Shown: piece after piece, positions 48,712 to 62,245 of the stretch
Numbering within the stretch: position 1 is the first letter of the stretch
Layout: every line of letters starts with the position of its first letter
Source of the DNA: Chromobotia macracanthus
Lineage: Eukaryota; Chordata; Actinopteri; Cypriniformes; Botiidae
Length of the DNA stretch: 64,000 nt
Direction of reading: 5' to 3'
Assembly: GCA_036877525.1 (NCBI GenBank)
Contig: JAZGTH010000072.1
Location: 6,685,001-6,749,000 of the forward strand
Notes under the pieces: model-generated
The model's input: only the letters and a program-made list of their open reading frames with translations
The model's database searches: none
Told to the model about the DNA's origin: nothing
Position numbers and translations under genes: made by a program

Positions 48712-51276
48712 TTGCAGTTTTCTTTTAATCAACAAGGTTGTTTTGGCCAAAGGTAGATGTCTGTATTTGGGGTCAGAAGCAAACTCAGCAGGGTCTGCGT
48801 CTCGCCCTCAATCATGCCCGCAAATCATTCTTAATGACCCTATCACACAATTGTGCTAATTAAGAACTTCAACTAATGGAGCTTCTGGTCTCCACATAAT
48901 TCAGTTCTTTGACGTTTGGCCAGACAACAGCATGCTGATCGTAAACAGCTTCTCTGCTGAAGCCTAACTGCCCTGCCAGCAGCTGCCAGCTCATAAAACA
49001 ATAAAACAAAATAAAAAACAGAATTCACAGATTAAGCAGGATAGTCAAGCATAAGTTTGGTTCAGCCATCACTAAATTACACTGGAGACATACAAGACAT
49101 TTTCTGTCATGCATTTATATTGTGGTTCTCAAGCAGAACCCTCCTCACAGCAGATGCTGTTTTAAGTGTTCTCCTCCCAAATTCACTTCTGTCTAATTTA
49201 ATCTCTATTACCACAGCAACGCTTTCATAATGCCACTTACAATGTATTCACACCTATACTCTTCAGATTTTCCTCCATTAGTGCTGTTGTGCTTAATTAC
49301 CATGCAGATATCCCTGTGGACATCTCAGTGAGAGCTCGTCGTAACATTTTAGCTGTGAACTATTCTATAGTCTTCTCACATCAGCCTTTTAACATGCTTC
49401 GCAAAACAGGACTTCCTGTTGATTTTGTGCGGGGCACGTCTGCCAGAAAATGCTTGTCAGATTTTTAGGGGCACAGTTTAGGAAGCAAAATAAAAAATGT
49501 CAGCACTGCTTGTGACCGTCTTTGTGAAAATCCTACAGCAAATTAGCACATGACCTTCTGTTGTGTCTGGATCTCATGTGGCATGTGTCTTTGTCCAATA
49601 ACTTCAGAAATGGGCTGATAGGAGGTCCTGTGGGGGCAAGCATGGAGCAACTAGCCTGTGTTTTTGGTGGCACTGTGAAGGAGGGACTGTGGATTGTTGG
49701 AGTCTTTGATTTGATCCAGTTTGATTTGAGAGTGAGCTTTGCTGGCACCAGTGTGTGGGTGCGTGCTCTGATCAGACAGGGCGGGAACTGTTAAACAGAG
49801 GTAGACCTAATTAAAATATGACCTCACCTCAGGGAGATTACACAGAAGTCCTTTATTGAGAACTGGAGGAGAAAATTAATTTAAAGGCAGTTGTCCCCAC
49901 TTCCCCACCTCCTTCCTCCTACCTGTCTGTCATACAGCGCTGCTTCCTGCCCCCTATTTTTTTTTGCAGGAGATTTGAGTGACGGTGACACGCAGGGGCA
50001 GGTGGGGGTTTCGCTCGGTGACAGGTGAGGATGGGGGGTGCTGAGTAGTGCCCGTTGTGTCATTCTGTTTAAGAGAGATGAAAAGCAATATGTGAAGCTC
50101 ATGCATGTCGTTCTTGTGCATCTGTGACCTCGAGCAGAAATGACACTGTGGATTCCTGAAGCAGTTTGGCCTTTGGTTATGAAAAGTCCCCTGTTTTCTG
50201 CTGATGTTGAATCTTTGTTCAGGATTCATCAGAAAACAGTGCTGTTGCTCTAGTCTTTGTTAGATACACAGATACACCTGCAGTCTGTGAGTGATTCAGT
50301 AGCTGTTTGAAACTAAACTGATCAATTCCTCGTCTTTGATGGCCGTCTGTCTCCCAGGCAGTAGAATGACACAATATTTCACAGGCTCTTTGTGGGATAT
50401 TTGACACAACAGTATTGTTAGCCTCCATCAATACAGCACACAATATTCACCATGCCTCTAATCCATCCAAAAAACCACAAGCTGACATACACAGAAGTGC
50501 GCTTTTGTTTCAGCTCATCACATGACTGTCATCTTGACAGGGTGATCACAGCACGCAGGAGAGACTTACGGCCATGATGACACTGAGCACGCAACCAATG
50601 ACACAAATTGTTTTCTTCAGCTGACATTAGTGTTCAGCTGATGCATTTATGATTTCATTAATTCAATGAAAAGAAGAAAAGTGAAGAAAAATGAGCCTCC
50701 TTGATCTGACACAAGGGGGCGCTAGCTTCTCTGTTAATGAGTCAGGTGGGTGATGATCAGCTTTAAGCGATTATTTTTACAGCATATATTATGCCAGACT
50801 AGAGCTAGTCAAGATCATCCTAGCAGAAGAGTTAATATTAATGTTGTGATGATCAGCTACTGTAATTCATAAATGATATTCAAACAAAAATGCTACAACT
50901 AACATTTTACTATCTTTAAGTAATACTTCTCTTTAACCTGGAACATTCTTTAATGCACAATCCAGTTAATGCATGTTGTTTGGATACAGACAGCAGTGTC
51001 ATTTTTAATTGTAATGTACACTTTTCTCACTTTACAGTTAGCCGGAGTGTTGCATCCATCTGTAAAATCAAATTGGAGCTGAGAAAGTTGTCAGATGGGT
51101 GCGAGCAGCAGTCAGTAACACAGCTTTACACTGGACTCTTTGAAGTGTGTTTCCATGGCACCCGTGCCATTCTTATTTGATCCTGGATCAGCCTGTAGTG
51201 AATGATGTCTGTTGTATGGTGGGGAAAGAAGGTGGTGGTCTTATTCTGTGATTTAGTGGAAGGAAACTGCTTTGTG

Positions 51277-51280
<4 letters not shown>

Positions 51281-51354
<74 letters not shown>
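51281..51354. repeat. (CT)n microsatellite
   Basis: Uninterrupted CT run of 74 bp in intron 4, followed by other pyrimidine-rich sequence. Confidence 0.95.
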
Positions 51355-51358
<4 letters not shown>

Positions 51359-51550
51359 ACCCCCCCACCCATGTTACTTCCTTTCTCTGTCTACCTTTCT
51401 CTATTGGTCTCTCTATCTGTCTCTTGTATCTTTAAAATCCTCTTTCTCCCTCTATTGCTTTCTATACCTTGTTGTCGCTTTCATTTTCTCTCTCTCTGTG
51501 TATCTTTGTGTCTGTCTCTCTTTTCCTGTCTTTCTATTGGCTTTCAATTA

Positions 51551-51560
<10 letters not shown>

Positions 51561-51608
<48 letters not shown>
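51561..51608. repeat. (CT)n microsatellite
   Basis: Second pure CT run about 200 bp after the first, with C/T-biased sequence between them. Frames rich in serine and leucine across both are artefacts. Confidence 0.95.
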
Positions 51609-51611
<3 letters not shown>

Positions 51612-54600
51612 GCTTTTCTTCTCAGGCTCAGACTGTCTTCCTAAGATCTGTGATACACAAGTTCATTTCCATGTAACCTGATCTGTTTCACTTCTTATTT
51701 TGACATTAGCATTAGTGCTGGTGTTTGGTTTGCGTTGACCTGATCTTATTGTGCATAACTGTTGTATCTTGTATACTCTGTGTTTAGCCATTTTTCTGAA
51801 CAGTTGTGGCTTTGGCATGCAGTATTTCAGTGTGAAACCCTGCATTTTTTACACACACATTACAGTCTAACCAGACTCTATATGTGTTAAAATGATTTCT
51901 AATTTAGTTTTTATCCAGCACACTGCTTCACAATATAAAGATCTCTGCTGTGTTTCTTGTCATTACCATCTGTGTGTGTGTGTTTTTGCCCCAGTTCAGA
52001 GTACGGGTAAAGACTTCCCTTAATACAGCTTTGTAGAAAAACATGAATTTTGTTAAATTAACACTGGCACAAGCATTCTTATGCATTTATGAAACAATGA
52101 GTGTTTTGCATGCCTGTATCACTGTATGTACACAGAAAATCAGTGATACAGGGCTATATGATCATTCAATTACATTGATTAGCAGTTTTTAGTTTCCATA
52201 GTTAATAAACAGGGAAAAGTGTGAATGATTGCATATCATTCTTTATATTTATATTAAACACAATTGTTTATTAAGCCGTCATCATAGTGGAAATGATTTG
52301 AATTGATGAGCGTCATTAGTATAAGAGCTGGTTAATGGGTATTAGTATAGTATTAGCGTTAAGTTGAACATTGAATAGAACAATTTTTACTGTAGATACT
52401 ATAGAAGTATAGAACTATAGAGATCATAGAACTATAGAAGTGCTGTTACTGTACCAGCAGTGCTGCTTTTCAAAACCAACACAGAGGCAACCCAGAATAG
52501 AGATTTCTGCGTATGGCTGCACTCAGTTTTGAGAACACATCTGTCGTAACAGGTTCAGAGAATCGTCTCTCCTAATTGGTCTTGTTTGATTGGATGAGCC
52601 AGGTGTACAGAACTCATTTATGTAGATGATCTGAGTGACAGCCACTGAGCAGTGACATGCTGGCAAATGCTGATTCTGTCTTTATTGTAGCTTGAGGAAA
52701 AAGACGAGTGACACTGATGAATCACTGTTGCCTGATAAGTGGTGGTTTGACTCTGATCGCAGCTGCTAATTTTGATTTATGAAGAAACTATCAAGCATGT
52801 TTTTGTATTGAATGTTACTGTTTTCTAGCAACAATCCAGTCTTGCGTGTGTCTGAAATGATTTGACTCTCAGAAACACTTTTAAGGGCTCATTAGACATG
52901 ATTGTTGGTCTCTAAGGCAATGATACTGGTTCTACTCAATGTTAGTTTGCTTTTGTTCTCTTTTTAAAAGTACCTCTCACTAGCTGAGTGTATGTTCACG
53001 TGGGAGAGGCGAGTATGTGGGTTTCCACCCACGGGAGTGAAATTGTTCCATAAGCTGTGGTGGCTCGCACGGGTCACCGCCTGAGGCTCGCTGGGACTTT
53101 TACACAGGTCAGCAGCGACATTTGACCACATCTCCGGCCTGCGACCGGACTGAACCCCGCCACCAGCATGCAGTGATCAGCTGAGTAGGGGTGCGGGGTG
53201 CTGCTTTGACCTGCAGATGGGGGTATTCGCATATTTGCATTTGGTTTGGCTGAACAGAGGCACCTTTTGAAGGCCTAACATGCACCACAGCACATATGGC
53301 CAGAGAGGATAAAGAGATGAAAAAGAAATCCACAGCATTGCTAGAGTTCCTCATCTTTATGGCAGCAAATGCTGTTTTATTTCTTTTTATTTAGTTTTTG
53401 CTCCTGTGATGTTTTGGTATCCTTATGAATTCCTAATAATGAAGAGTGTCTTTTGAACTTGGCTGACAGCGTCTCTCTCGTTTTCAAGCTCTATTTTAAT
53501 GGAATAATTTTTTATTGTTTCCCGAGCTCATCCTCTAAGTTCAGTTGCACGTTACACTCAGATCTTCATGTGGTGTTGGTGATTCGTTGTGTGTGTCAGC
53601 ACTTTGTTCACGTATGATAGTTCGCAAGTTTGTTTGGTGGACGAGAGCCGCACTGTCTTTGTTCTGTATGTGACAATGCATACACGATTGTGCGTGTTCA
53701 AAGAGATGAAGTGAGAGAGACATAATGACGAACAGAGTGTTAGTCTGAGGGGGCTTGTTTGTGTTTTGGGTGCCAGCTTGGGTGTTTGCCCGGGTGCCAG
53801 CATGGCGTGATGGCGCGAAGCCTGGCTCGGCTCAGACAGATGGTGTTGGGCCTTGTCAGAGTCTCTGCCTGTTAGTAGAATTGATTGCAGAGATCTAAGT
53901 CAGGCTTCCTGCTCTTTACTCAACCTTCCCAACAGAAGATATCTGCATGTGACGCTTTGGATTTTTTGAATGGTTTCAGATAGAGGGTGTGGAGTGTAGG
54001 TGGCCTGGTACTGCTGTCAGTGAGGCTGTGGTCTGGATGGCAGCAGGTTCCAGCTCAGCTCTTGTGCTCATTATACTGTTGTTTATTTTCTGCTGTTTTT
54101 ATTGTTGTACAGTTACTGTGCTGTAGCAGGATCAGATGTGTTGAGATGTCAGCTGTAAGAGATGCATGTTCCGGTTTTGCTCTTTTCAACCGCTCTAGCT
54201 TCTCTAAAATACAATATTAAGTAGAGTTATAAAGGCAGTAAAAGGCTCTTGTAATGGAAGTACGTAGGGTCATGCATGTTGAGTGTTTGTAAATGTAAAT
54301 GTGCAGCTTGTGTTTTTGTAAAATATTGTTATGTTGTGCACGTATAATTGTTTTATAAAAATTGTTTAAATGAGCTGTGAGATGGTAGGACTACTAGTTT
54401 TTACCATGTTGCTCCATTCATTTTCATTTTAAGTACATTATTGTAACCACAGTATTATATTTCTCCTGTAATCAACAATTATTCTGTGTTTAGCGTTGAT
54501 GCTGTTCGTGTATGTAGAGTTCATGCATGCAGCGTTGATCTAAAGAAATTTCTCTGCACAATAAAAACAACTTGTTTTTGGATTGGTTTTAGAGCAAGCT

Positions 54601-56578
54601 TTAATTTTCCAAAATCAGAGGAAAATTCCAACCCTTAATCAAACCCTACATTCTGATTGGTTGATATGAAGTGTTTCACAACTAATAAGAATGTTGATCT
54701 AGGAATCTGCTGAACTTCTATTCATTCCTGACTTGTGCTTATTTCTCAGGTGTGTCTGCTCCTGTTCCACCTATCCATGCTCCTGTTTTAACATCATGTC
54801 GCATTAATCCAGGATTGTCTGTAATGACTGTGATATGATCTGGTCCAAGTGCTGCAGATAACATTTGTTATTACGACAAAGTGGATAATTCAAAATACAG
54901 CAGCAGTTTCAGGGCTCAATGTGGTCTCGCAGGCGTGAGCTGATAACAGATAAAAGTGAGATAATTATCAGAGGTCTACAGCAGACTTTGGTTCGCACCC
55001 TCATCATGTCACGTCATAATAACACACAAATAAACCGCCAGACCTCTGAGCTGTTCCTCTAATTCTCCACCAGATAGTGTTTCCTGAAGTTACATCATGC
55101 AGACGGACACGCCTGGCTGGAGGTTTCACAGCAAATTCTGTTAAAAGGCTTACCTCTTGGTCCTTTATGCTGATTGGTCAACAATGTTTTAGTCACAGTA
55201 AATTACAGTTACGACATCTTCACCAAGCTGCCGTTAATATCACCTACAGCTGATCATTATGTTTGTTTCATAGCAACATTTTGTTGCTGAAATATCAGGC
55301 ACTATATCTTTTAAAGGTAGGATAGCATGTAATGGCTGAAATAAACGTCTGTACCCGTAATTTTTTTATTTTGTGTGTAGTCATTTTGTTAAAGCAGTTT
55401 TGCTAAATTAATAAAACTGCCACAAAAAATATGAAACTATAAATTAATTGACCTCACTAATCAGCTGGTCTGTTGGATCACGACTAGTTGTTCTTCCTGA
55501 CTTCTCTTCTTCTTCTCTGACTTCTCACTCAGGCGTTACAGTAGAGGCAGGTGGAGATATTTCTCTGTGCTTCATCTAATAAATCTCTGATTTAAACTTC
55601 ACCTTAATCCATCAGGAAAGGTCAGAACACATTATTCCTTTATTATTTATTTAATGGCATGAGATATTAATCAGTATATCATAAAGAACAGTGCAGGCAG
55701 AATGTTTGTGCTTTAATAGATTGTTTCAGCGTGTTTCAGTAGATTCAATCACATTTTGTGAGTGGTTGGTTTGAGCGAGCTTACAAGAGGAGAGAGAGAA
55801 TGTATGCGTGTATGTGTGCATGCACCTGCGTGCAAATCAGAAGTAAAATCCTTTAAACTGCCGGGTGATTGGTCACACAAACACCTTTAATGGTCTGACA
55901 GATGGAGACTATTACAACACACACAGCACAACGTAAGCTAATAAATAACATAAAGTTTGTGAAGGTAGGGCACTGAATGGAACTGTTAGATGTTTTAGAG
56001 TCGTGGGGATGATTTGAAAGCACACAAAATACTCTGTGGTTGTTTTTGTGTCTGGATGTGGCTGAATGACATAAAACAGCATCTGATGCGATGTGATGAG
56101 GTGAAAATTATCCCAAAACAATCTCTGTTAGTTTCTGTCTGAAAGATTAGATAGAGATGTAATTAATATCAAAAATCACTGAGATTATAAGGAAAGTCGC
56201 TGTGAATAACTAATTTTTCTTGACACAATTATAGAGTTTAATTTTATGTGAGCAGTTCAGTGTGACAACCAGAATAAAAAACAAAGCTGTGAACATTACT
56301 TGATCTTCAGATGGCACTGTGTAAAGAAGATAAGGTTTATTCCACTCACAGCTTTAGCAGTTATAACTGAAGTGTTTTTAAGAGTGCCTGCCTACAGTCA
56401 GTGAGTTCACATTAAACTGCAAGATCATATATTCACATAAAACTGTGTCAGCTTCTGTGATTAAAATAAGATGAAAACATACTAGTGGTGTTGCTTCTCC
56501 TGCTTCTCCTGTTAATGTTTAAATAACAATTTTTCCTGCTTTATGATCATTTAGATATTGTCTTACTATAACACATCT

Positions 56579-56602
56579 ATATATATATATATATATATAT
56601 AT
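56579..56602. repeat. (AT)n microsatellite
   Basis: Uninterrupted AT run of 24 bp in intron 4, able to form a cruciform. Confidence 0.93.
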
Positions 56603-59220
56603 AACATCTTATATCTTGTTGTGAATTGGTGGCCCACATAAAAATTGTGATTACCATAAGAAATAATCAACAGTTATAGTTTTTTTATCAACATGAAGTT
56701 CTCGGGTTGGAATTTAACAGTTTCTTTGCAAAGCTGGTCAATCAGATGATGAAGGAGGGGTTAGTCACCAGCAGAAACCCCGCCTCACCTTTACACCACA
56801 GAATAGATCTCTTCTTGGACCAGGTAGCACAAAGGGCGCTTTTGGCTTGCGACCAGATCCACTTCCACCCCAGCTGGGCTGCTCATACAGGCAAAGAAAG
56901 ACCCTGGGGCTCACTCCTCCATTTGGTACACATACACACACATATACACACCGGTTGAGTTAGTGAAGCGCGCTCTAACTGCTGAACCTGCCATGATGGA
57001 TCACACTAGCAGGAGCAGAGCTATGTGGTTCTGACATACACTTCCTTATTTTCAGCTGTGCTGAGAGGAGCAAGTTCACTGCAGCCCTCTCCATATTCAC
57101 CAGCCGGCAGTCAGGACGCTCGCATTTCCTCACACGCTACACATGCAGATTCCATGCTCTAATGCTTTGTAATTATACAGTCACACACCAGCAAGCCAAA
57201 CTTTAATTGTTGCCCCATAATCCAACAGCCAACTGATAGGGCCAAAGTGTGTTGCACTGACGCCAGATACGACCATACAACCGCCAGCAATCACCACAAT
57301 AAAGGCCAGAACATTCTACAGCCAAAAGGAAAATGATCCCTGGCCCAAAAACTGCAGCCCATCAGGAGAAGCTGGCAGACGCAAGTGGCCAATCAGTTCA
57401 TCAGAGTATCCACACCAACTCCCAACTACTTCGCAATTTACTTCTCACCTCGTGGAGCATCTTCAAGTCTTCTGTAGGAATCTGCCCATTGATTCCACAT
57501 CACAAGCTGGATGCTAGAGGAGGAAGAGGGAGCTTCTGTAGGCCGAAGCAACCCTAAACTCTCAGAGCAGCAACACACACGTACAAAAACAGAAGAGTGT
57601 TGTTGTCTTCAATAATGAATCAAATCTTTCTTAAAATTGAGGTGAAGAATGTAGAGGCAAAGATTAGTTTACAGTGAGGTGGTAAAGATTGATGGATGGG
57701 TAGAGATCATTGGTTGATTGAATTTCTGCTTGTTTAGCTGGTGTTGCCCCTTCAAACCCCTTGCTCCAAATTTAAATAGGCTTTGTTAGTCCCCCACAAA
57801 CTTCTTAAACAGCAGAAGAAATGTTCGTATCACAGAAGCAGCCTCAGATAATGGAGGTCCACAATGCTTCAACACCTACAAAATTTGGCATCTTCTTAAA
57901 TATGTATTGTTCTGGGGATGTCTTTGCCATTACCTGAATGAGTCAGAGATGACTTAGTTCATGTTATTTTCTCTGCTGATTTCTAGTTTTCTTTGTCTTT
58001 TCTAGTTTCTCTGGAGAGGAACATGATGTACTCAGCAAGTCAGCTTGTTAGAGTGTATCTGTGTCTGATAATCACCCTCAGCATGTCAGACAAAAACAAG
58101 CTGTGTCATTTTCCTGCTGCAAGATGGCTTCCACAATTGATTACAGAAATACGGACATCATTGTTTATTCACGGTTACCACAGGGCACCTGATTTTCAGA
58201 TTCTTGTAATTATATGAGCATTTTGCACATTTGATTAAAACTGTAGACAACTGAGAAGTCAGATTCTTATGGTTTTCCGTGAACTGGTCTGTAATTTCCA
58301 GCTGATTAGAGCACAGCAGCACACTAAGCAGGTAGAGAACACAAGGGGGGGCTAAACGAAGAGAGAGGCACTTTGTAGAGAAGGTGAGAGTGTAAGACAG
58401 TAAAGAGCAAAAGACAGAAAAGTCATATGGAAAAAGAAACAGAAAAAAATGGATCCAAGAGACTGATGCAGAGCAAAAGGCTGAGGGTGTGTGTGTGCAT
58501 CGGATCAGATGGTTCAGAAAGGTGTTTTGTGAAATCTCAGGAAGAGAAACAAGCACGTTTCTTCTCCCCACCAACCCTGGACTGAAGATCAGACAGAGGA
58601 AAGCTGCCACAGATCCAGCAGACCAGCCGTCCCACTGCTTCTCTGATGCAAGAACGCTGCAAACCCGCACAACGCGGGCAGCTTCTGTACACTGAAGCGG
58701 CTGCAGAAAAGCACCGTTAGCTCACAGTTTACCTTTTTGTGCTCTTTCATTTTTCTGTTTCGTTTTACTTTGGTCGTCTTTTCAGGTTGTGTGCTGTGAT
58801 TAGGGCTGGAAACTTGAATGGATTTGAGCTTTTGTTGTGTGGAGGGAAAACCAAACCGCTGTATGAACCAGTACAGACACAGACAGACAAACACACATGC
58901 ACAGCTCTGACCACAGCTGTTTGTGTGTTGTGACTGTAAAATGAGTAAATGTGGGGGTAATGGCACATATTTATAATATACTTTCCTAATTTAACAAATC
59001 GCCTAGAGAAACTGAATGTGATAAATATTATAGTTCTATGTCCTTTCTTTAGCCTTTTGTGTATGTATGTGTAGATGTTTTGGCAATATTGTAAATACAT
59101 AAAATGTACAATAATCGGGTCAATGAAGTACTTACAATTGAATTGATGTATATAGAGAATGTAAGTGTAGGACAGAATGGACAGCTGGTGCCATGGGTTG
59201 CCTCCCACCTGCAGCCTACT

Positions 59221-59234
59221 GTTGCTATGGTTAC
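59221..59234 (-). promoter_or_regulatory. RFX X-box consensus match
   Basis: The minus strand reads GTAACC-AT-AGCAAC, fitting the X-box pattern GTNRCC-N(0-3)-RGYAAC with a two-base spacer in both half-sites. RFX factors bind such sites in ciliary and other genes. It lies in intron 4, 2.2 kb before the last exon. A match this degenerate can occur by chance once in several hundred kilobases. Confidence 0.45.
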
Positions 59235-59876
59235 CAGTTCAACTTTCACACACGTGCCTTAATGCTAGTTTACACTGCCCCAACCACACTCATTTTTGAG
59301 TTTCTGGGTTTGGTGTGCTAACCCTGTTGATGTTTGTTGAGTCAGTGTGAAAATGACACATTATGTTTCCCAGAATTCATCATCTGATGGCCAGCTTGAA
59401 AATGTCTGAAATGCTGCTGTTTGTTTAACATGCTCGCATGCTTGATTCTGAATTCAGTCTTGATCAGGTTTCCACTTGTTCTCTGGGTAAAACTAATGCT
59501 GTTTCAATTTCTGATCTGATGATTACTAATTATTCTATAATTGTATGAAAATGAAAAGAAATTAGACTTCAGTAATGGGCAATAAACCTTAAAACTGTTT
59601 TCACACCTGCCTACTTACACTCATTGCGTAGAGCAACAAGGAAACCACACACACCCTCACATACTTTACTCCTCAAAACAAACACAGTACACACACATTC
59701 TAAGCCCAGCACCTGTAACACAGAGAATCTTATTTGCATACACACACACACACTCACTCAACCCTTGACACTTCTCTAATACACAAGCTTCCACTGTGTG
59801 TAATTTTGAAACACATGCTGTCTGTCTTACACAAACAGTATTCCACACACTCACACCCACAATTAAACCCTCAGTT

Positions 59877-59883
<7 letters not shown>

Positions 59884-59907
<24 letters not shown>
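59884..59907. repeat. (CA)n microsatellite
   Basis: CA run of 24 bp in intron 4. A shorter run lies at about 59740-59752. Confidence 0.92.
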
Positions 59908-61120
59908 TTTTGTGCAGGACTATGATGTGTTTGTTCCAAAGGGGAGAGTTGATCTATTCCTCTTGGTGAGATATAAAGCCTCTTTTCTGCTCTGCTAAAT
60001 GCCCTCTGTTACCCTGTTCTGGATCTCTTTGATGTATTGACCATGTCGGCTCCTGCTTATGGGGTTTTTGAAGCATATGTTAGCACGCTCCTCTCTTGGT
60101 GCCGAGGTTGGCCTGGTGTTTTCTTCTGGAGAGAACCGTCACTTATGTGCCTGTGGAGCTGTGCAGAGCTTGTTTTAATGAGCGCATTAAAGCTGCATGG
60201 ATGTTCAAGGCCAGTGGAGGTGTGTCCCCTGGGCCTCAGTGTCTGCCTCAGGGCTGCCATCTGGAGATCTCTCACATTTAATGCTCTCCACTACGTTTCT
60301 GTTCATTTTCTCTGTCTCTGGAAGATTCAGTGGTTTGAAGCTGAAAGAGAATTGAAAGTGGAGAGAGGGGACGTGCGAGGTGGCATGTATGCATGAGGAC
60401 AGAGGCTGTCTTTTATTTTTTAGGGCATGCATTAATTTTTTTTACTGTTTCGATTAAATTCTTTGTGATGCATTTAATCCAGAGATCAGTAGTGCAGTTT
60501 TCTGTAGGTCTGCGGAATATCTGCCATGCCCCACCCCCAGGATACAGACACATCCCCCTCCTGAAAAATGATCCCACAGTCCTTTTATCACAACAACCTA
60601 AAACAAAATGTATAACTAACTAGTTGCACAGTAATTTGTGGAAACGATTATTATTGCAGACCGCTCATATGACACATTTCATTTGATGACGGCACATTGT
60701 GTTTATAAGAACTTCTGGAGAGTGAGTGCTGCCTCTTAGTGTCACATTGTCAGAATAAGGTCACTGGGGCTTGGCCCTGTTTAATTCAATAGAGAACAGT
60801 GGAATGGAAGATGGATGCAATCAGAGGCTCACTAATTTCACACCTGCCAGTCAATAAGCTTTAGTGCTGAATCTGCCTTTAGGGACGTGGGTAGATCTCA
60901 TTTAGTGTTGAATGTAGGAAACTGAAAGCAGACGTGCCTGTTTGTGTAGCATGTGTGTATAAATATTAAATACATGTGTGGAGGGAGTTCAGAGCCCACA
61001 GGCAGAAATGCACTGAAAAGTGAATCCTTCTTTTACCCTTCTGGCACCAAACCTCCAATATGCCTGTAGAAATGCAAACTGTTGTTGTGCTACACCTGGC
61101 AACTTCACTGGTACTCTGCA

Positions 61121-61284
61121 CATAGCAACCTCATGTGAATGTCTGTAGAAATCATTTCATGCCACTTGATGGATTAAACTAGAAAAATATGACCCAGGTT
61201 GGCACTGAAAAATCCCATTGCATTACAACAGCCCTGTGCATAGCAACAGCTGTCTCTCACATAGCAACCACAGTGCATAGCAAC
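61121..61284 (+). repeat. cluster of four CATAGCAAC sites
   Basis: The nonamer CATAGCAAC occurs at 61121, 61239, 61260 and 61276, the last three within 46 bp in GTGCATAGCAACCA-like units. It is the same half-site found in the X-box at 59221. This may be a decayed minisatellite or a group of RFX half-sites. It ends 175 bp before the last exon. Confidence 0.6.
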
Positions 61285-61459
61285 CACTGGCAGCTCTTTG
61301 TGTATACCGTTAGTTGCTTGTGTTTGACGCTAGATGTGCAGCGTGTCTCTGACTCTTAGTAGAGATGCACTCAAGCCGAACAAAACATGTCTTGATGCTC
61401 TTTAATTTGTATGGGTGCCACCATTAACGACTTGTTTTGTGTTTGTTTTCCTCTGACAG

Positions 61460-61833
61460 ATATTCGCTCATTACCTGACGTTGCCATGACAGGAAACTGC
61501 AGTCAGGAGTGCAGCGAGCTGGGTCACTCAGATGCCTGTTGGATGCCCGGTCAGCCTTCACCTGTCCGCAAGACCCGCAACCCCCCCAAACTGTCCACGT
61601 TTGTGCCTTATCAGGAGAGGGGGAGCCTGGGACGCCTGGCCAATGGGAGTGTGAGGCTTGGCGGTGAGGAGAACAGGCCACGCCTCCTACCTTCCCGTAG
61701 TGCCTACTCCAGTAGTAATCACCCCCCCAGTGACCATGCCCCACTGGAAGAGGTGCCTCTAAGTGTGACCTCAGAGTTCCCGCCCACCAGTCCAACCTCA
61801 AATCACACCTCGAAAAGGGAGATATACCTGTGA
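61460..61833 (+). CDS. pcdh1: protocadherin-1, final coding exon (C-terminus)
   Basis: The rest of codon 1066 and residues 1067-1189, then TGA at 61831-61833. Conserved blocks are LPDVAMTGNCSQECSELGHS, CWMPGQPSP, KLSTFVPYQERG and the terminal KREIYL, all matching human PCDH1 as I recall it; the serine/proline-rich spacer between them is diverged. The last three residues I-Y-L fit a class II PDZ-ligand pattern (hydrophobic-x-hydrophobic), though I know of no proven partner. The total of 1189 residues is slightly below the human long form, the difference lying in the signal-peptide region and the low-complexity parts of the tail. The antisense 146-codon frame here is a shadow. Confidence 0.96.
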
Positions 61834-62237
61834 GATAACCACACCCACCATCTTTGATGCACATCAGAAGTTACCATGGTACAGAAAAGAGATTTGTAAA
61901 CCTGTGACAGGATAAGAAATATCAGTTTATTAGTGGGAAAATACAATACTGGTCAAATGTTAAAGAATAGATTTATTTATTCATGCATTCATTATTTATA
62001 CATTTATTTATCATCCTTTTTTCATTCCTGTTATTTCTCATTTTCAAACACTGTCAGAAGGAATCAATGCACACTCTGATGTGGCTGATTTTTAGCTTGA
62101 CTAGCCTGCAAAATGTGGATGGTTTTTCAGTAGATGACTTAGTGCTGTTGTGTGATGACAGGAGATGCTGGTGTCAGAGGTCTTGAGTCTCATACAGTGT
62201 CCTCAGAGACAGACCTTTTCTTTATCATGTACAGCCC

Positions 62238-62245
62238 TGTAAATA
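62238..62245 (+). promoter_or_regulatory. Pumilio recognition element
   Basis: TGTAAATA in the sense strand of the predicted 3' UTR is an exact match to UGUANAUA, bound by PUF-family repressors. Confidence 0.4.

Larger units (their letters stand above)
48648..61459 (+). other. pcdh1 intron 4
   Basis: 12.8-kb phase-1 intron, starting GTAGGA and ending TTTTCCTCTGACAG. No coding exon is recognisable inside. It contains CT, AT and CA microsatellites, a short inverted repeat near its start, an RFX X-box match at 59221 and a cluster of CATAGCAAC sites shortly before the last exon. The longest frame (58158-58670, minus strand, 170 codons) has no recognisable domain. Confidence 0.9.

Noticed and set aside
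56945..56995. tRNA A-box-like string on the minus strand (GTTCAGCAGTTAGAGCGCGC)
   Set aside because: No matching B-box at the right distance and no cloverleaf could be drawn.
58158..58670. 170-codon minus-strand frame in intron 4
   Set aside because: Low-complexity hydrophobic and serine-rich translation with no known domain; consistent with chance.
61424..61864. 146-codon frame antisense to the last pcdh1 exon
   Set aside because: Shadow of the real coding strand, which has conserved protein sequence and splice sites.
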